From the NCBI RefSeq assembly GCF_904848165.1, contig NZ_LR884459.1:62001-126000 (forward strand): DNA of 64,000 nucleotides, read 5' to 3'. The position numbers and the translations under genes were made by a program. Origin of the DNA: Psychrobacter arenosus. GTDB lineage: Bacteria; Pseudomonadota; Gammaproteobacteria; Pseudomonadales; Moraxellaceae. Shown piece after piece: positions 9,219 through 18,169 of this stretch (positions are counted from its first letter, which is position 1; each line of letters begins with the position of its first letter). The notes under the pieces were generated by a model. That model did no database searches. It was not told where the DNA came from and saw only the letters and a list, made by a program, of their open reading frames with translations.

Positions 9219-10016
9219 CTAAGCAATCCGAGCTTGTATGGCTTTATCTAATTCTGGCAGCTCGGCTTTATGCGCCTCCAGCTCACTCAAGAGCGCAACG
9301 GCATACTGGGGCTGTAAATGCTGGTATTGGCTGTCTCGTGGCAACAATAGCGCGGTTTCTTGCAGCAGCGTAGCTTCACTGTCTGTATCTGTGCCTAAGT
9401 CGCTAGCCATCTCCGTCACATTGCCCGCAACCGTAATTTCATTTACATCTTGACTGCGCGCTTGACTCTCAGTATTAAGCGTACTGGCATAAGCCTCAGC
9501 TGGCAATACTCCTATAGGCTTAGCACACTTATTTAGCACGAACACGTCGCTAAAAAAGTGCCAAGTCTGCATAGCCTGAGTGACCGCCTGGGCTTTGTCG
9601 CTAACATAAACAGGCTCTAGTGCTTTTGCCGAGTTGGTAAACCGTAAGCGTACTGCAATTTGCAGCGATTCAGAAAACAGCACCAAGGTACCGATAATCT
9701 TGACTTGCCAAGGCGCTGGGATAGTATCGCTAGGCAACTGTAACAATTGCGCCGCTGCTGCCGCCGACATAGGCTCATTGAAGCGTTTCAACAGAGCAGG
9801 GGTCAGCGGGTGCGCCGCTTTTAAATCGGCACTTAAAGTATCATAGTGGTATAAAAACGGCAATGTGGCGTCTTGGGTCACCGTCTCATCAGTGATTTTG
9901 CAATTGTGTACTTGCCATTTCAAAGAGGCGTCAATAAGTAAGTCGTTTAGCCATAAAGTATTGGCAGGAATAGGGGCAGATAAATAGGTTACTTCCGTAG
10001 AGTCTTCTGCAATCAT
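9219..10016 (-). CDS. Hypothetical protein, 265 residues
   Basis: I do not recognise this protein. It is soluble-looking, without signal peptide or membrane segment, and acidic in its C-terminal third. Residues ~1-150 have alternating hydrophobic and charged stretches consistent with an alpha/beta or beta-rich fold (for example PWQVKIIGTLVLFSESLQIAVRLRF). Residues ~185-225 are Asp/Glu/Thr/Ser-rich and probably disordered. The last ~35 residues (ALLSELEAHKAELPELDKAI) look like a helix. The ATG has only a weak GAG upstream. Long uninterrupted length and protein-like composition support a real gene; it is probably lineage-restricted. Confidence 0.7.
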   Translation of the reverse strand: MIAEDSTEVTYLSAPIPANTLWLNDLLIDASLKWQVHNCKITDETVTQDATLPFLYHYDTLSADLKAAHPLTPALLKRFNEPMSAAAAAQLLQLPSDTIPAPWQVKIIGTLVLFSESLQIAVRLRFTNSAKALEPVYVSDKAQAVTQAMQTWHFFSDVFVLNKCAKPIGVLPAEAYASTLNTESQARSQDVNEITVAGNVTEMASDLGTDTDSEATLLQETALLLPRDSQYQHLQPQYAVALLSELEAHKAELPELDKAIQARIA

Positions 10017-10237
10017 AGTCTCGCTACTTATATCAAGGATAGTTTGGGCGGTAGCTTATATAATTAGGGCGTCTAAGGCCTTTATCAATACCGATTTATC
10101 GCACCTGAGCGACCGCTTAGTGTTGCTAAAAAGGGGCTGCATTATTGGGTTAATGGGCTATCTGTGCTAGAGTTCGAGCTGTTTTTAATAATAATTTTAA
10201 TCTCAAGCTATAAGCAATATAACACAAGGAGTACGTG

Positions 10238-10672
10238 ATGACCCAAGCTACTAAAACTTATGAAGAAGGCAATATTTTTGCCAAAATGCTCAAAGGGGAA
10301 GTTCCCTGTCATAAAGTTTATGAGGACGATAAGACATTGGCCTTTATGGACATCATGCCGCAAGCCAAAGGCCATGTGCTAGTGATTCCTAAGCAGCAAG
10401 CGGTTGAGCTTAGTGACTTAGAACCTGAGTATGCTAGTGCGGTGTTTATGACGGCTAAAAAGGTCTTGCAAGCCCAGCGTCAGGTCTTTGAGCGTGACGG
10501 TATTATTCAAATGCAGCTGAATGGCTCAGAAGCCGGGCAGACGGTCTTTCATTACCATGTGCACTTAATTCCCTCAAATATTCATGAATTGGGTAAGCAT
10601 GCCGTTACGATGGCCGATCAAGACGAGTTGGCTGAGCAGGCCAAACAATTGGCCGCTATCATCAATGCTTAA
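10238..10672 (+). CDS. HIT-family nucleotide hydrolase/transferase (HinT-like)
   Basis: A 144-residue histidine-triad protein, expected to hydrolyse nucleoside phosphoramidates or adenylylated compounds in the cytoplasm. The triad FHYHVHLIP is near residue 110 and the N-terminal signature IFAKMLKGEVPCHKVYEDD is typical of the HinT branch. The GTG at 10235 is also in frame, but AAGGAG at 10226-10231 is 6 nt from the ATG at 10238, so the ATG is preferred. It is a single gene ended by a strong hairpin at 10741-10766. Confidence 0.92.
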   Translation: MTQATKTYEEGNIFAKMLKGEVPCHKVYEDDKTLAFMDIMPQAKGHVLVIPKQQAVELSDLEPEYASAVFMTAKKVLQAQRQVFERDGIIQMQLNGSEAGQTVFHYHVHLIPSNIHELGKHAVTMADQDELAEQAKQLAAIINA

Positions 10673-10740
10673 CTGCAAAATAATATAAAGTAGCACTGGC
10701 TATAGACATTTCTCGATAACTATTCTTAATAATTATAAAA

Positions 10741-10766
10741 AGGCAACTAACAAGTTGCCTTTTTTA
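10741..10766 (+). terminator. Terminator after HIT gene
   Basis: Perfect 8-bp stem AGGCAACT/AGTTGCCT with an AACA loop, flanked by four A and at least six T. Confidence 0.88.
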
Positions 10767-11083
10767 TTGCTTGGTAATAATCATGTAAGAACCGTTAAAG
10801 TAATGTTACAAAGCAGCGATGAGTCTGGGGTTTAGAGCAGGTTTGTGGTAAATATCTCTTCTAATTAGTAATTATTTCTTAGTTTGTCTTCTTTTATAAC
10901 CTTTATAACTTTTGTCTACTTAATATAAGGGCGGTTAGCAGGTGAACTCTTTGCCTGAAAATCGTTAAAACTGCCCTGCTTATTTGAAAAGCTATTTAAA
11001 AAGCTATTTGAAAAATTTTGTGACTTGAAAGAGATGTCTTTTTAAAAAAGGCGTCTAAGCTTTTTTTGAAAGGAGCCACTTTA
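10767..11083. other. Spacer upstream of first betT
   Basis: About 320 bp of A+T-rich sequence with no gene. It contains a three-copy 12-bp repeat (10981-11016) and, near 11046-11068, an A/T hairpin. No clear promoter was found. Confidence 0.5.
10981..11016. repeat. Tandem repeat, 12 bp x 3
   Basis: Units TATTTGAAAAGC, TATTTAAAAAGC and TATTTGAAAAAT. It lies about 70-100 bp upstream of the betT leader frame, where it could change promoter or leader spacing. Confidence 0.65.
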
Positions 11084-11101
11084 ATGAGACCACTTTTATG
11101 A
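11071..11101 (+). promoter_or_regulatory. Five-codon leader frame (MRPLL-stop) overlapping betT start
   Basis: AGGAG at 11071-11075 is 8 nt from an ATG at 11084, which opens M-R-P-L-L-stop. The TGA (11099-11101) overlaps the ATG of the transporter (11098) as ATGA. The same AGGAG is 22 nt from the transporter ATG, too far for direct use. This suggests translational coupling or re-initiation; it is an inference from spacing. Confidence 0.4.
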
Positions 11102-13143
11102 CTAAATCCTTTCGTTCCACTATTTTACTACCGGTCTTTGTCCCAGCCGCTGCGGTCATGCTGCTGCTGGTCATTGGCACCGCAGTGAATCCTGTCGCTG
11201 CTGGTGAATTATTCAGTCAAGTGCTGGCCTTTACCACCGAGACTTTCGGTTGGTTCTATATGCTGGCGGTTGCCATCTTTTTAATGTCTATTATTGCTTT
11301 AGCCTTTTCACCTTACGGCAGCATTAAGTTGGGCCCAGACCATGCGGAGGCGGAATATAAGTTTCTAGAGTGGTTCGCCATGCTGTTTTCGGCAGGTTAC
11401 GGCATCGCCTTACTCTTTTATGGGGTCGCCGAACCCGTCTTACATTTTGCTAGTCCGCCGCTGTCCACGCCGCAGACGATTGCCGCCGCAAAAGAGGCGA
11501 TGCAGATTGCTTATTTCCATTGGGGCTTTCATATCTGGGCGATTTATGGGGTAGTGGGGCTGTCGTTAGCTTATTTCTCTTTTCGTCACGGGTTGCCATT
11601 GTCAGTGCGCTCAACGCTATATCCTTTAATTGGCGACAGAATTCATGGCCCCATTGGTCATACCGTGGATGTGTTTGCGATTGTGGGGACCATGTTTGGT
11701 ATCGCGACCAGTTTAGGACTCTCGGTTGCGCAAATTAATGCCGGCTTAAATTATTTGTTGCCCGAGATGGTGCCAGTAAATATTACCGTACAGGTGATTA
11801 TCATCATATTGGTGACAGCAGCGGCTTTAGTTTCCGTACTGGCGGGTATGGATAAAGGGGTTAAACGCTTATCTATTCTTAATATGGTCTTGGCTACAGC
11901 GCTCATGTTGTTCGTCTTTATCGTAGGCCCGAGCATCTTTATTCTCAATGCCTTTATGGAAAATACGGGCAGCTATTTAGGCAATATCGTTGAGCGTACC
12001 TTTAGCCTACAAGCCTATCGATCGAGCGATTGGATTGGCAGTTGGACGCTATTTATCTTTGCTTGGACGATTGCTTGGGCACCTTTTGTCGGCCTATTTA
12101 TTGCCAAGATTAGCCGCGGTCGTACGATTCGTGAGTTTGTCTTAGGCGTAATGTTAGTGCCCACCTTGTTTACCTTCTTTTGGTTTTCCGTGTTTGGCGA
12201 TACCGCGCTACACATGATCATGGTAGACGGCTATACCTCGCTCATTAACGAAGTGCAAAATAACCAAGCCATTGCTTTATTTAAGCTGTTAGAACAGCTG
12301 CCATTTACGCAAATCGTCTCGTCATTGACCGTATTGTTGATTATCACCTTTTTTGTCACCTCATCGGATTCAGGGTCGCTAGTGATTGATGCCCTAGCCG
12401 CGGGTGGTCGTACCGATACGCCCTGGTGGCAGCGTACGTTTTGGGTGGTCACAGAAGGGGCGGTAGCGGCGGCTTTATTGATAGCAGGCGGGTTAGAAGC
12501 TTTGCAAACGGCGGCTATTGTTAGTGCCTTACCTTTTGCCATTATTATTTTAATCTCAACTTTTGGCATGTGGCGCGCGCTACGTATCGAAGGGCATCGC
12601 AACCAAAGCTTGGCTAATAACAATCACTTACCCCCGCACCTCTTAAAACTAGAGGCTTGGCGCGACCGTATCGATTATATAACCGATCAACCGAGCCGAG
12701 AGAAAGTACTCAGTTATATTCAAGGCACAGTTTTAGCCGCCATGAATGAGGTCGCCGCTAAGTTTGCAGAAACCGGCTGGTTGCCTGAAGTGAACTATGA
12801 CGAGGTGAATAACCGCGCTGTGTTTGAGTTAAGACGGGGAGATAGCGTTGAGTTTTGGTACGAGGTGCGTTTATCAGAGTATGAAGTTCCGGATTATTAT
12901 ACGGAAGATATGAGCAAAGGCTTGCCCCAAGAGCACCATCATCGTGCAGAAGTCTATTTACGCCGTGGTGGTCAGACTTATGATTTATATGGCTATCAGT
13001 CTGAATCGGTTATTAACGATATTATTGACCAGTTTGAAAAATATCTGCACTTCGTTGACATCTCGCCCAATATCTTACCTTGGCGCATGCAGGAACACGA
13101 TGACGATATTACCCTAGAGCAGGGCAGCGTGTTTGATAAATAG
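11098..13143 (+). CDS. betT: BCCT-family choline transporter (BetT-type), copy 1
   Basis: A 681-residue inner-membrane symporter for quaternary ammonium compounds, most like BetT of the betaine/choline/carnitine family. About 12 membrane segments span residues ~10-500, including the conserved tryptophan-rich block FIFAWTIAWAPFVGLFIAKI and the SSDSG motif of helix 10. A ~150-residue soluble C-terminal domain ends with ESVINDIIDQFEKYLHFV, a BetT hallmark implicated in osmotic control in that family. The start is fixed by alignment with copy 2 (RSTILLPVF) and is preceded by a mini leader frame. No betA or betB lies in the window, so choline oxidation, if present, is encoded elsewhere. Choline is the likely substrate; betaine cannot be excluded. 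Confidence 0.88.
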   Translation: MTKSFRSTILLPVFVPAAAVMLLLVIGTAVNPVAAGELFSQVLAFTTETFGWFYMLAVAIFLMSIIALAFSPYGSIKLGPDHAEAEYKFLEWFAMLFSAGYGIALLFYGVAEPVLHFASPPLSTPQTIAAAKEAMQIAYFHWGFHIWAIYGVVGLSLAYFSFRHGLPLSVRSTLYPLIGDRIHGPIGHTVDVFAIVGTMFGIATSLGLSVAQINAGLNYLLPEMVPVNITVQVIIIILVTAAALVSVLAGMDKGVKRLSILNMVLATALMLFVFIVGPSIFILNAFMENTGSYLGNIVERTFSLQAYRSSDWIGSWTLFIFAWTIAWAPFVGLFIAKISRGRTIREFVLGVMLVPTLFTFFWFSVFGDTALHMIMVDGYTSLINEVQNNQAIALFKLLEQLPFTQIVSSLTVLLIITFFVTSSDSGSLVIDALAAGGRTDTPWWQRTFWVVTEGAVAAALLIAGGLEALQTAAIVSALPFAIIILISTFGMWRALRIEGHRNQSLANNNHLPPHLLKLEAWRDRIDYITDQPSREKVLSYIQGTVLAAMNEVAAKFAETGWLPEVNYDEVNNRAVFELRRGDSVEFWYEVRLSEYEVPDYYTEDMSKGLPQEHHHRAEVYLRRGGQTYDLYGYQSESVINDIIDQFEKYLHFVDISPNILPWRMQEHDDDITLEQGSVFDK

Positions 13144-13269
13144 CTTGTAACTTATGGTTTAACAGGGCGATTCTTATTTAATAAGAGGGCTAGAGATTGG
13201 TTTAAGTAAAACACATCCATACAGCCGCATTGCCCCTTATTTAATTTTATGATTTTTCGAGACCGTTTT

Positions 13270-15375
13270 ATGAGCAAATTATCACGATCGACTATTTTGC
13301 TGCCCGTATTTATCCCCACGGCAGTCATTATGCTATTGCTAGTCGTTGGCACTTCCTTAAACCCCGGAGCGGCTGGGGAGGTGTTCAGTGAGGTACTGAG
13401 TTTTACCACTGAGACTTTTGGCTGGTTCTATATGCTAGCCACCGCCTCTTTTTTGGTGTTTTTGGTTGCTATTGCCTTTTCGTCTTATGGCAGCATCCGT
13501 TTAGGTCCTGACCATTCGAAGCCCGAGTATAATTTTGCAGAATGGTTTGCCATGTTGTTTTCGGCAGGGTATGGCATAGCCTTGCTGTTCTATGGGGTTG
13601 CCGAACCGGTTATCCACTTTGCTGCGCCGCCTTTGTCTGAACCACAAACTATTGCCGCGGCAAAAGAGGCGATGCAGATAGCTTATTTCCACTGGGGCTT
13701 TCATATTTGGGCGATTAACGGGGTAGTCGCTTTAACGTTAGCTTACTTTGCTTATCGTCACGGGCTGCCGTTGTCTATGCGCTCGACCCTATACCCGCTG
13801 ATTGGCGATAAAATCCATGGCCCTATCGGTCATGCGGTGGATGTGTTTGCTATTTTGGGCACGCTATTCGGTTTAGCGACCAGTCTGGGTATTTCTGTCG
13901 CGCAGATTAACGCCGGTTTGAATTATCTACTGCCCGATATGATTCCTGTGAGTAGCACGGTGCAGGTTATTGCAATTGCCTTGATTACCGCCGCTGCTTT
14001 GGTATCGGTATTAGCCGGTATGGATAAAGGGGTCAAAAGGCTCTCTATATTAAACATGGTGATAGCCACCTCGTTGATGGTGTTCGTCTTTATCGTGGGT
14101 CCGAGTATTTTCATTCTCAATGCGTTTATGGAAAATACCGGCAGCTATTTAGGCAATATTGTAGAGCGTACCTTTAGCCTGCAAGCCTATCGTAGTAATG
14201 ATTGGATTGGCAGTTGGACGCTGTTTATCTTTGCTTGGACGATTTCTTGGGCGCCCTTCGTCGGGCTTTTCATCGCTAAAATCAGTCGCGGTCGGACCAT
14301 TCGTGAGTTTATTTTAGGCGTGATGTTGGTGCCTACTATTTTCACCTTCTTTTGGTTTGCGGTGTTTGGGGATACAGCGCTGCATATGATTATGGTAGAC
14401 GGTTACGACTCGCTCATCAGTGAGGTGCAAGCCGACCAAGCGATTGCCTTGTTTAAACTATTAGAAAATCTGCCCTTTACCGCCGTGGTGTCCTCGCTCG
14501 CCGTAGTACTGATTGTGACTTTCTTTATTACCTCTTCAGACTCAGGCTCGCTCGTGATTGATGCGTTAGCGGCAGGCGGTCGTACCGATACGCCTTGGTG
14601 GCAACGGACGTTTTGGGTGGTTACCGAAGGCGCAGTTGCTGCCGTACTGCTATTGGCAGGCGGGCTGACCGCGCTACAAACGGCGGCTATTGTCAGTGCC
14701 TTACCTTTTGCTATGATTATGATGCTAGCCATGTTTGGCATGTGGCGGGCGCTGCGTATTGAAGGGCATCGCAATGCAAGCTTAGCTAATGACAATCATC
14801 TACCGCCGCATCTATTAAAGTTAGAAGCGTGGCGCGACCGTATCGATTATATGACGGATCAACCGACCCGCGACAAGGTGCTCAGTTATATTCAAGGCAC
14901 CGTGCTATCGTCAATGAATGAGGTGGCTGCCAAGTTTGCTGAGACCGGTTGGACGCCTGATGTGAACTATGATGAGGTGAATAATCGCGCGGTGTTTGAG
15001 TTGCGCCGCGGCAGCGATGTAGAATTTTGGTACGAGGTGCGCTTATCGGAGTATGCCGCACCAGATTATTATACTGATGCTCCTAATGCTTCTAATGCTC
15101 TTAAAAACGGGGTTGGCGCTAGTAAAGGTGGTGCTGGTGCTAAGAGCAGCGACTTGCTACAGAAGCATGACTACCGTGCCGAAGTGTATCTGCGCCGCGG
15201 TGGCCAGACCTATGATTTATATGGTTATCAAGCCGTTTCTATTATCAACGATATTATTGATCAGTTTGAAAAATATCTGCACTTTTTAACCCTGTCACCG
15301 GACAGTTTGCCCTGGCGTATGCAAGAGCACGACGAGGACATTACCCTAGAGCAGGGTAGTGTCTTTGATAAATAA
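13270..15375 (+). CDS. betT: BCCT-family choline transporter (BetT-type), copy 2
   Basis: A paralogue of the gene immediately upstream, with long stretches of identity through the membrane core (for example AFMENTGSYLGNIVERTFS). At 701 residues it differs mainly by a ~27-residue Ala/Gly/Lys/Ser-rich insert after the motif APDYYTD in the C-terminal regulatory domain. An in-frame ATG at 13249 exists, but alignment with copy 1 favours the ATG at 13270 (MSKLSRSTILLPVF). The genes are 126 bp apart with no terminator between, so an operon is possible. The divergence in the regulatory tail suggests different osmotic set-points or substrates (inference). A terminator follows at 15407. Confidence 0.88.
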   Translation: MSKLSRSTILLPVFIPTAVIMLLLVVGTSLNPGAAGEVFSEVLSFTTETFGWFYMLATASFLVFLVAIAFSSYGSIRLGPDHSKPEYNFAEWFAMLFSAGYGIALLFYGVAEPVIHFAAPPLSEPQTIAAAKEAMQIAYFHWGFHIWAINGVVALTLAYFAYRHGLPLSMRSTLYPLIGDKIHGPIGHAVDVFAILGTLFGLATSLGISVAQINAGLNYLLPDMIPVSSTVQVIAIALITAAALVSVLAGMDKGVKRLSILNMVIATSLMVFVFIVGPSIFILNAFMENTGSYLGNIVERTFSLQAYRSNDWIGSWTLFIFAWTISWAPFVGLFIAKISRGRTIREFILGVMLVPTIFTFFWFAVFGDTALHMIMVDGYDSLISEVQADQAIALFKLLENLPFTAVVSSLAVVLIVTFFITSSDSGSLVIDALAAGGRTDTPWWQRTFWVVTEGAVAAVLLLAGGLTALQTAAIVSALPFAMIMMLAMFGMWRALRIEGHRNASLANDNHLPPHLLKLEAWRDRIDYMTDQPTRDKVLSYIQGTVLSSMNEVAAKFAETGWTPDVNYDEVNNRAVFELRRGSDVEFWYEVRLSEYAAPDYYTDAPNASNALKNGVGASKGGAGAKSSDLLQKHDYRAEVYLRRGGQTYDLYGYQAVSIINDIIDQFEKYLHFLTLSPDSLPWRMQEHDEDITLEQGSVFDK

Positions 15376-15406
15376 CCCTTGAATTAAACTTAGCAATACT
15401 TACAAT

Positions 15407-15441
15407 AACGGCTTGTCTACCCTTGGTACAAGCCGTTTTTT
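15407..15441 (+). terminator. Terminator touching the dusB start codon
   Basis: A perfect 10-bp stem AACGGCTTGT/ACAAGCCGTT with an 11-nt loop, followed by a T-run that ends at 15441. The annotated dusB ATG is at 15442, so the hairpin occupies the whole region where a ribosome-binding site would be. Confidence 0.85.
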
Positions 15442-16545
15442 ATGTCTAAACTTTCTCCATCTCTTTCTACGCAACCCTTAGCTGCTCCAGCACTTATGCA
15501 AACTGCTGGGGTTGACGCGGTCACGTCCATGACATCAAATGATGCGCGTGGCAAGTCGCTACACCCGCTATTAACCCCATTAAATATTGGCGGATTGACG
15601 ATAGAAAATCGTTTGATAATCGCGCCTATGGCTGGCGTGACAGACAATCCTTTTCGCAAGCTGTGTAAATCTTTTGGTGCAGGGCATGCCGTTAGTGAGA
15701 TGATTATTGCCGATACAGCGTTATATGCGCGTAAGAAGTCGCTTTATCGTGCGAATTTTGATGGGGAAATTGCCCCTATCTCTGCACAAATAGCCGGCGC
15801 TGAACCAGATAAGCTCGCTGAGGCGGCCAGATATCAGATAGACAATGGCGCACAAATAGTAGATATTAATATGGGCTGCCCGGCTAAAAAGGTCTGCCGT
15901 AGGTTGGCAGGTTCGGCGCTATTGCAAGATGAAGATTTGGTCGCTCGGCTACTCGATGCTGCCGTCAATGCGGTCGATGCACCAGTGACGCTGAAGACCC
16001 GACTAGGGTTTGAAAATGGCGCTGAGAACATCTTACGGATAGCCAAACGGGCAGAGCAAGCGGGTATCGCGGCCATAGCTATCCATGGGCGTACTCGTGA
16101 AGATATGTATACGGGTAAGGCGCGTTATGAGTTAATTCGCGAAGTAAAAAATAGCCTAAGCATTCCTGTCATTGCTAATGGCGATATCGATAGTGCACAG
16201 AAGGCGTTAGAAGTTTATGAGCAGACCGGCTGTGACGCTGTGATGATCGGTCGGGCGGCGCAGGGACAACCTTGGCTATTTCGTGATATCGGTCATTATC
16301 TAGCAACGGGGGAGACTTTATCCGCCCCAACGGTCGCTGAGATTAAGCAAATCGTCTTGAGTCATCTAGAGGCTCTCTATGAGTTTTATGGCGAATATTC
16401 TGGTTGCCGCATTGCTCGGAAACACATTGCTTGGTATACCACTGGGATTCCTAATTCTAATGCCTTTCGTCAAGCTATGTATAGCGAAGAAAGCACGGCA
16501 GGTCAGTTTAAAGTGGTGGAAGCCTTTCTTAGCGCGCATGAATAA
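15442..16545 (+). CDS. dusB: tRNA-dihydrouridine synthase B
   Basis: An FMN-dependent enzyme that reduces specific D-loop uridines of tRNA. Core similarity begins at LNIGGLTIENRLIIAPMAGVTD (about residue 47) and continues through DINMGCPAKKV with the catalytic cysteine, IHGRTREDMYTG, and IANGDI and GRAAQGQPWLF for flavin phosphate binding. The first ~45 residues are not family-conserved. The ATG at 15442 abuts a terminator and lacks a ribosome-binding site; ATGs at 15496 and 15529 are alternatives, also weak. In enterobacteria dusB is followed by fis; here the next gene is an acyl-CoA reductase. Function is secure, start is not. Confidence 0.93.
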   Translation: MSKLSPSLSTQPLAAPALMQTAGVDAVTSMTSNDARGKSLHPLLTPLNIGGLTIENRLIIAPMAGVTDNPFRKLCKSFGAGHAVSEMIIADTALYARKKSLYRANFDGEIAPISAQIAGAEPDKLAEAARYQIDNGAQIVDINMGCPAKKVCRRLAGSALLQDEDLVARLLDAAVNAVDAPVTLKTRLGFENGAENILRIAKRAEQAGIAAIAIHGRTREDMYTGKARYELIREVKNSLSIPVIANGDIDSAQKALEVYEQTGCDAVMIGRAAQGQPWLFRDIGHYLATGETLSAPTVAEIKQIVLSHLEALYEFYGEYSGCRIARKHIAWYTTGIPNSNAFRQAMYSEESTAGQFKVVEAFLSAHE

Positions 16546-16716
16546 TAAGCTCATATAAAAGTGTATAGTTGTGCTCTGAAATATTTATATAAATAACTGA
16601 TTTATTTAAATATTTAGCGATATTGTTAGCTTTAGGTTAAGTTTTTTTGTTATGCTATAACTTTATGTTAATAGCTTAATATTACTCACTATAAGTCTAA
16701 TGAAAAGGAAGTCATC

Positions 16717-17604
16717 ATGGCCAACCCTTCAAAGAAAGCAATAACCGAAGCCGTACAAGGTAAAAATATCATTATTACGGGTGCCTCAAGTGGTATTGGG
16801 GAGCACACTGCTAAGCTGCTAGGGGCATGCGGCGCTCAGGTTATTTTATTGGCGCGTACTGAGGATAAACTCAAAAAAGTTAAAGAGAGTATTGAGGAAT
16901 TAGGCGGTAAAGCAAGCTATTACCCTTGCGACCTTACCAATATGGACGATATCGAAAAGATCAGCCAACAGATATTGGCTGACTTCGAGCATGTGGATGT
17001 CTTAGTAAATAATGCGGGACGGTCGATTCGTCGCTCGGTACATGAGTCTGTGGAGCGCTTCCATGATTTTGAGCGCACTATGGAAATCAACTATTTTGGC
17101 GCGGTCAAAATGATTCTTGGGGTTTTACCGGTCATGATGGCTCGCCAAACTGGTCAGATTGTTAATATCTCTTCTATCGGGGTGTTGGCCAATAGCCCAC
17201 GCTTTGGCGCCTATGTCGCTTCAAAAGCCGCGTTAGATGCTTTTAGCCGCTGTTTGGCCGCTGAGGTAAAAGGAGATAATATTAAAATTACCAATATCTT
17301 CATGCCTTTGGTGCGCACGCCTATGATTGCGCCTACCAAGCTATATCGTTATATGCCGGCTTTGAGCCCTGATGAAGCCGCTATGAGGGTAGCCAAAGCT
17401 ATCGTCGATAAACCCAATAGTATTGCCAGTAATATGGGCAAAATAGCCTCGGCTACCTATTCTTTAGTGCCCGCCTTTAACGTGGGGGTTCAATCTATCG
17501 GCTATCGTCTCTACCCGAGCTCGAAAGCTGCGCAAATGACCGATAAAAAGCCCAATTTGGCTCAGCGCGCCTTTGCCCGCATCCTTCCTGGTGAGCATCA
17601 CTAG
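16717..17604 (+). CDS. acr1: Fatty acyl-CoA reductase, Acr1-like SDR
   Basis: Predicted to reduce long-chain acyl-CoA to fatty aldehyde, the entry step of wax-ester synthesis. The 295-residue length equals that of Acinetobacter Acr1, and from memory several blocks match closely: NNAGRSIRRSVHES, FERTMEINYFGAV, NISSIGVLANSPRF, MPLVRTPMIAPTK and the C-terminal PGEH. SDR hallmarks are present: GASSGIG near residue 24, catalytic Ser in ISSIG, and YVASK. AAAAGGAAG lies before the ATG. It is a single gene closed by a bidirectional terminator. An aldehyde dehydrogenase that could oxidise the same aldehydes is 3.6 kb away (inference). The wax-ester synthase itself is not in the window. Confidence 0.87.
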   Translation: MANPSKKAITEAVQGKNIIITGASSGIGEHTAKLLGACGAQVILLARTEDKLKKVKESIEELGGKASYYPCDLTNMDDIEKISQQILADFEHVDVLVNNAGRSIRRSVHESVERFHDFERTMEINYFGAVKMILGVLPVMMARQTGQIVNISSIGVLANSPRFGAYVASKAALDAFSRCLAAEVKGDNIKITNIFMPLVRTPMIAPTKLYRYMPALSPDEAAMRVAKAIVDKPNSIASNMGKIASATYSLVPAFNVGVQSIGYRLYPSSKAAQMTDKKPNLAQRAFARILPGEHH

Positions 17605-17671
17605 GGCTGAAGATAATACTAGGTAGAGGTAATACTGGGAATAGTTAATAAGTGCCCAATAAGTAGATAAC

Positions 17672-17701
17672 AAAAAAGAGCGATTATAGTAGCTCTTTTT
17701 T
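17672..17701. terminator. Bidirectional terminator
   Basis: AAAAAAGAGC pairs with GCTCTTTTTT around a 10-nt loop. It lies between acr1 (+) and the DUF1622 gene (-) and can serve both. Confidence 0.8.
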
Positions 17702-17732
17702 TATGCTTGGTGATGACAGGTATTACGCAGGT

Positions 17733-18116
17733 TTACCCTATGGCTTTAGGCGGTGTTTGCTCGGGACGGTCGGGCTTTTGCCAAGGGAAGCGTCCTTCTA
17801 GCTCTACTTGTAGCGATAGGCTTAAGAAGGTGCGGATTAATACGATACAGCCTAACACCACTACAGAGCGTAAAGTCGGCGTGGTGACGACTGTTGCCAT
17901 AATATCGGCTGCAATCAATACCTCTAAACCTAATAAGATGGATTTACCGACCCCCTGTCTAAGGGCTAGATAAGTTTCATGAGAAAAGCGGCCCCTCGTC
18001 AACGTAGCTTTAGCTGCCTTAACCAACGCTAACAGTAGGCCTAAAAACATAATCAATACGCCTAACGTCTCGACGACTTTTGCAATCATATCAATATAAT
18101 GAATAAGAGATGCCAT
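17733..18116 (-). CDS. DUF1622 membrane protein
   Basis: A 127-residue inner-membrane protein with about three hydrophobic segments (IDMIAKVVETLGVLIMFLGLLLALV, GLEVLIAADIMATVV, VVLGCIVLIRTFLSLSL). The central pattern YLALRQGVGKSILLGLEVLIAADI and the LIRTFLSLSL ending are typical of the DUF1622 family. Its function is not known. AGGA lies about 9 nt before the ATG. It is 53 bp downstream of the tail-anchored protein gene on the same strand, so the two may be co-transcribed. Confidence 0.85.
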   Translation of the reverse strand: MASLIHYIDMIAKVVETLGVLIMFLGLLLALVKAAKATLTRGRFSHETYLALRQGVGKSILLGLEVLIAADIMATVVTTPTLRSVVVLGCIVLIRTFLSLSLQVELEGRFPWQKPDRPEQTPPKAIG

Positions 18117-18169
18117 AAAGTAACTGTCCTAGCACTTATAATTTTTATGAGCTATCTGGCTGGCCCATG

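Noticed and set aside
12231..14795. Matching 130-residue antisense frames inside both betT genes (12231-12623 and 14403-14795)
   Set aside because: Their similarity is a by-product of the similar sense genes; no separate signals.
15442..16716. Expected dusB-fis pair
   Set aside because: No Fis-like gene follows dusB; the next gene is the Acr1-like reductase. Absence here says nothing about the rest of the genome.
17707..17973. Plus-strand frame opposite the DUF1622 gene
   Set aside because: The minus-strand protein has family motifs and a ribosome-binding site; the plus frame has neither.
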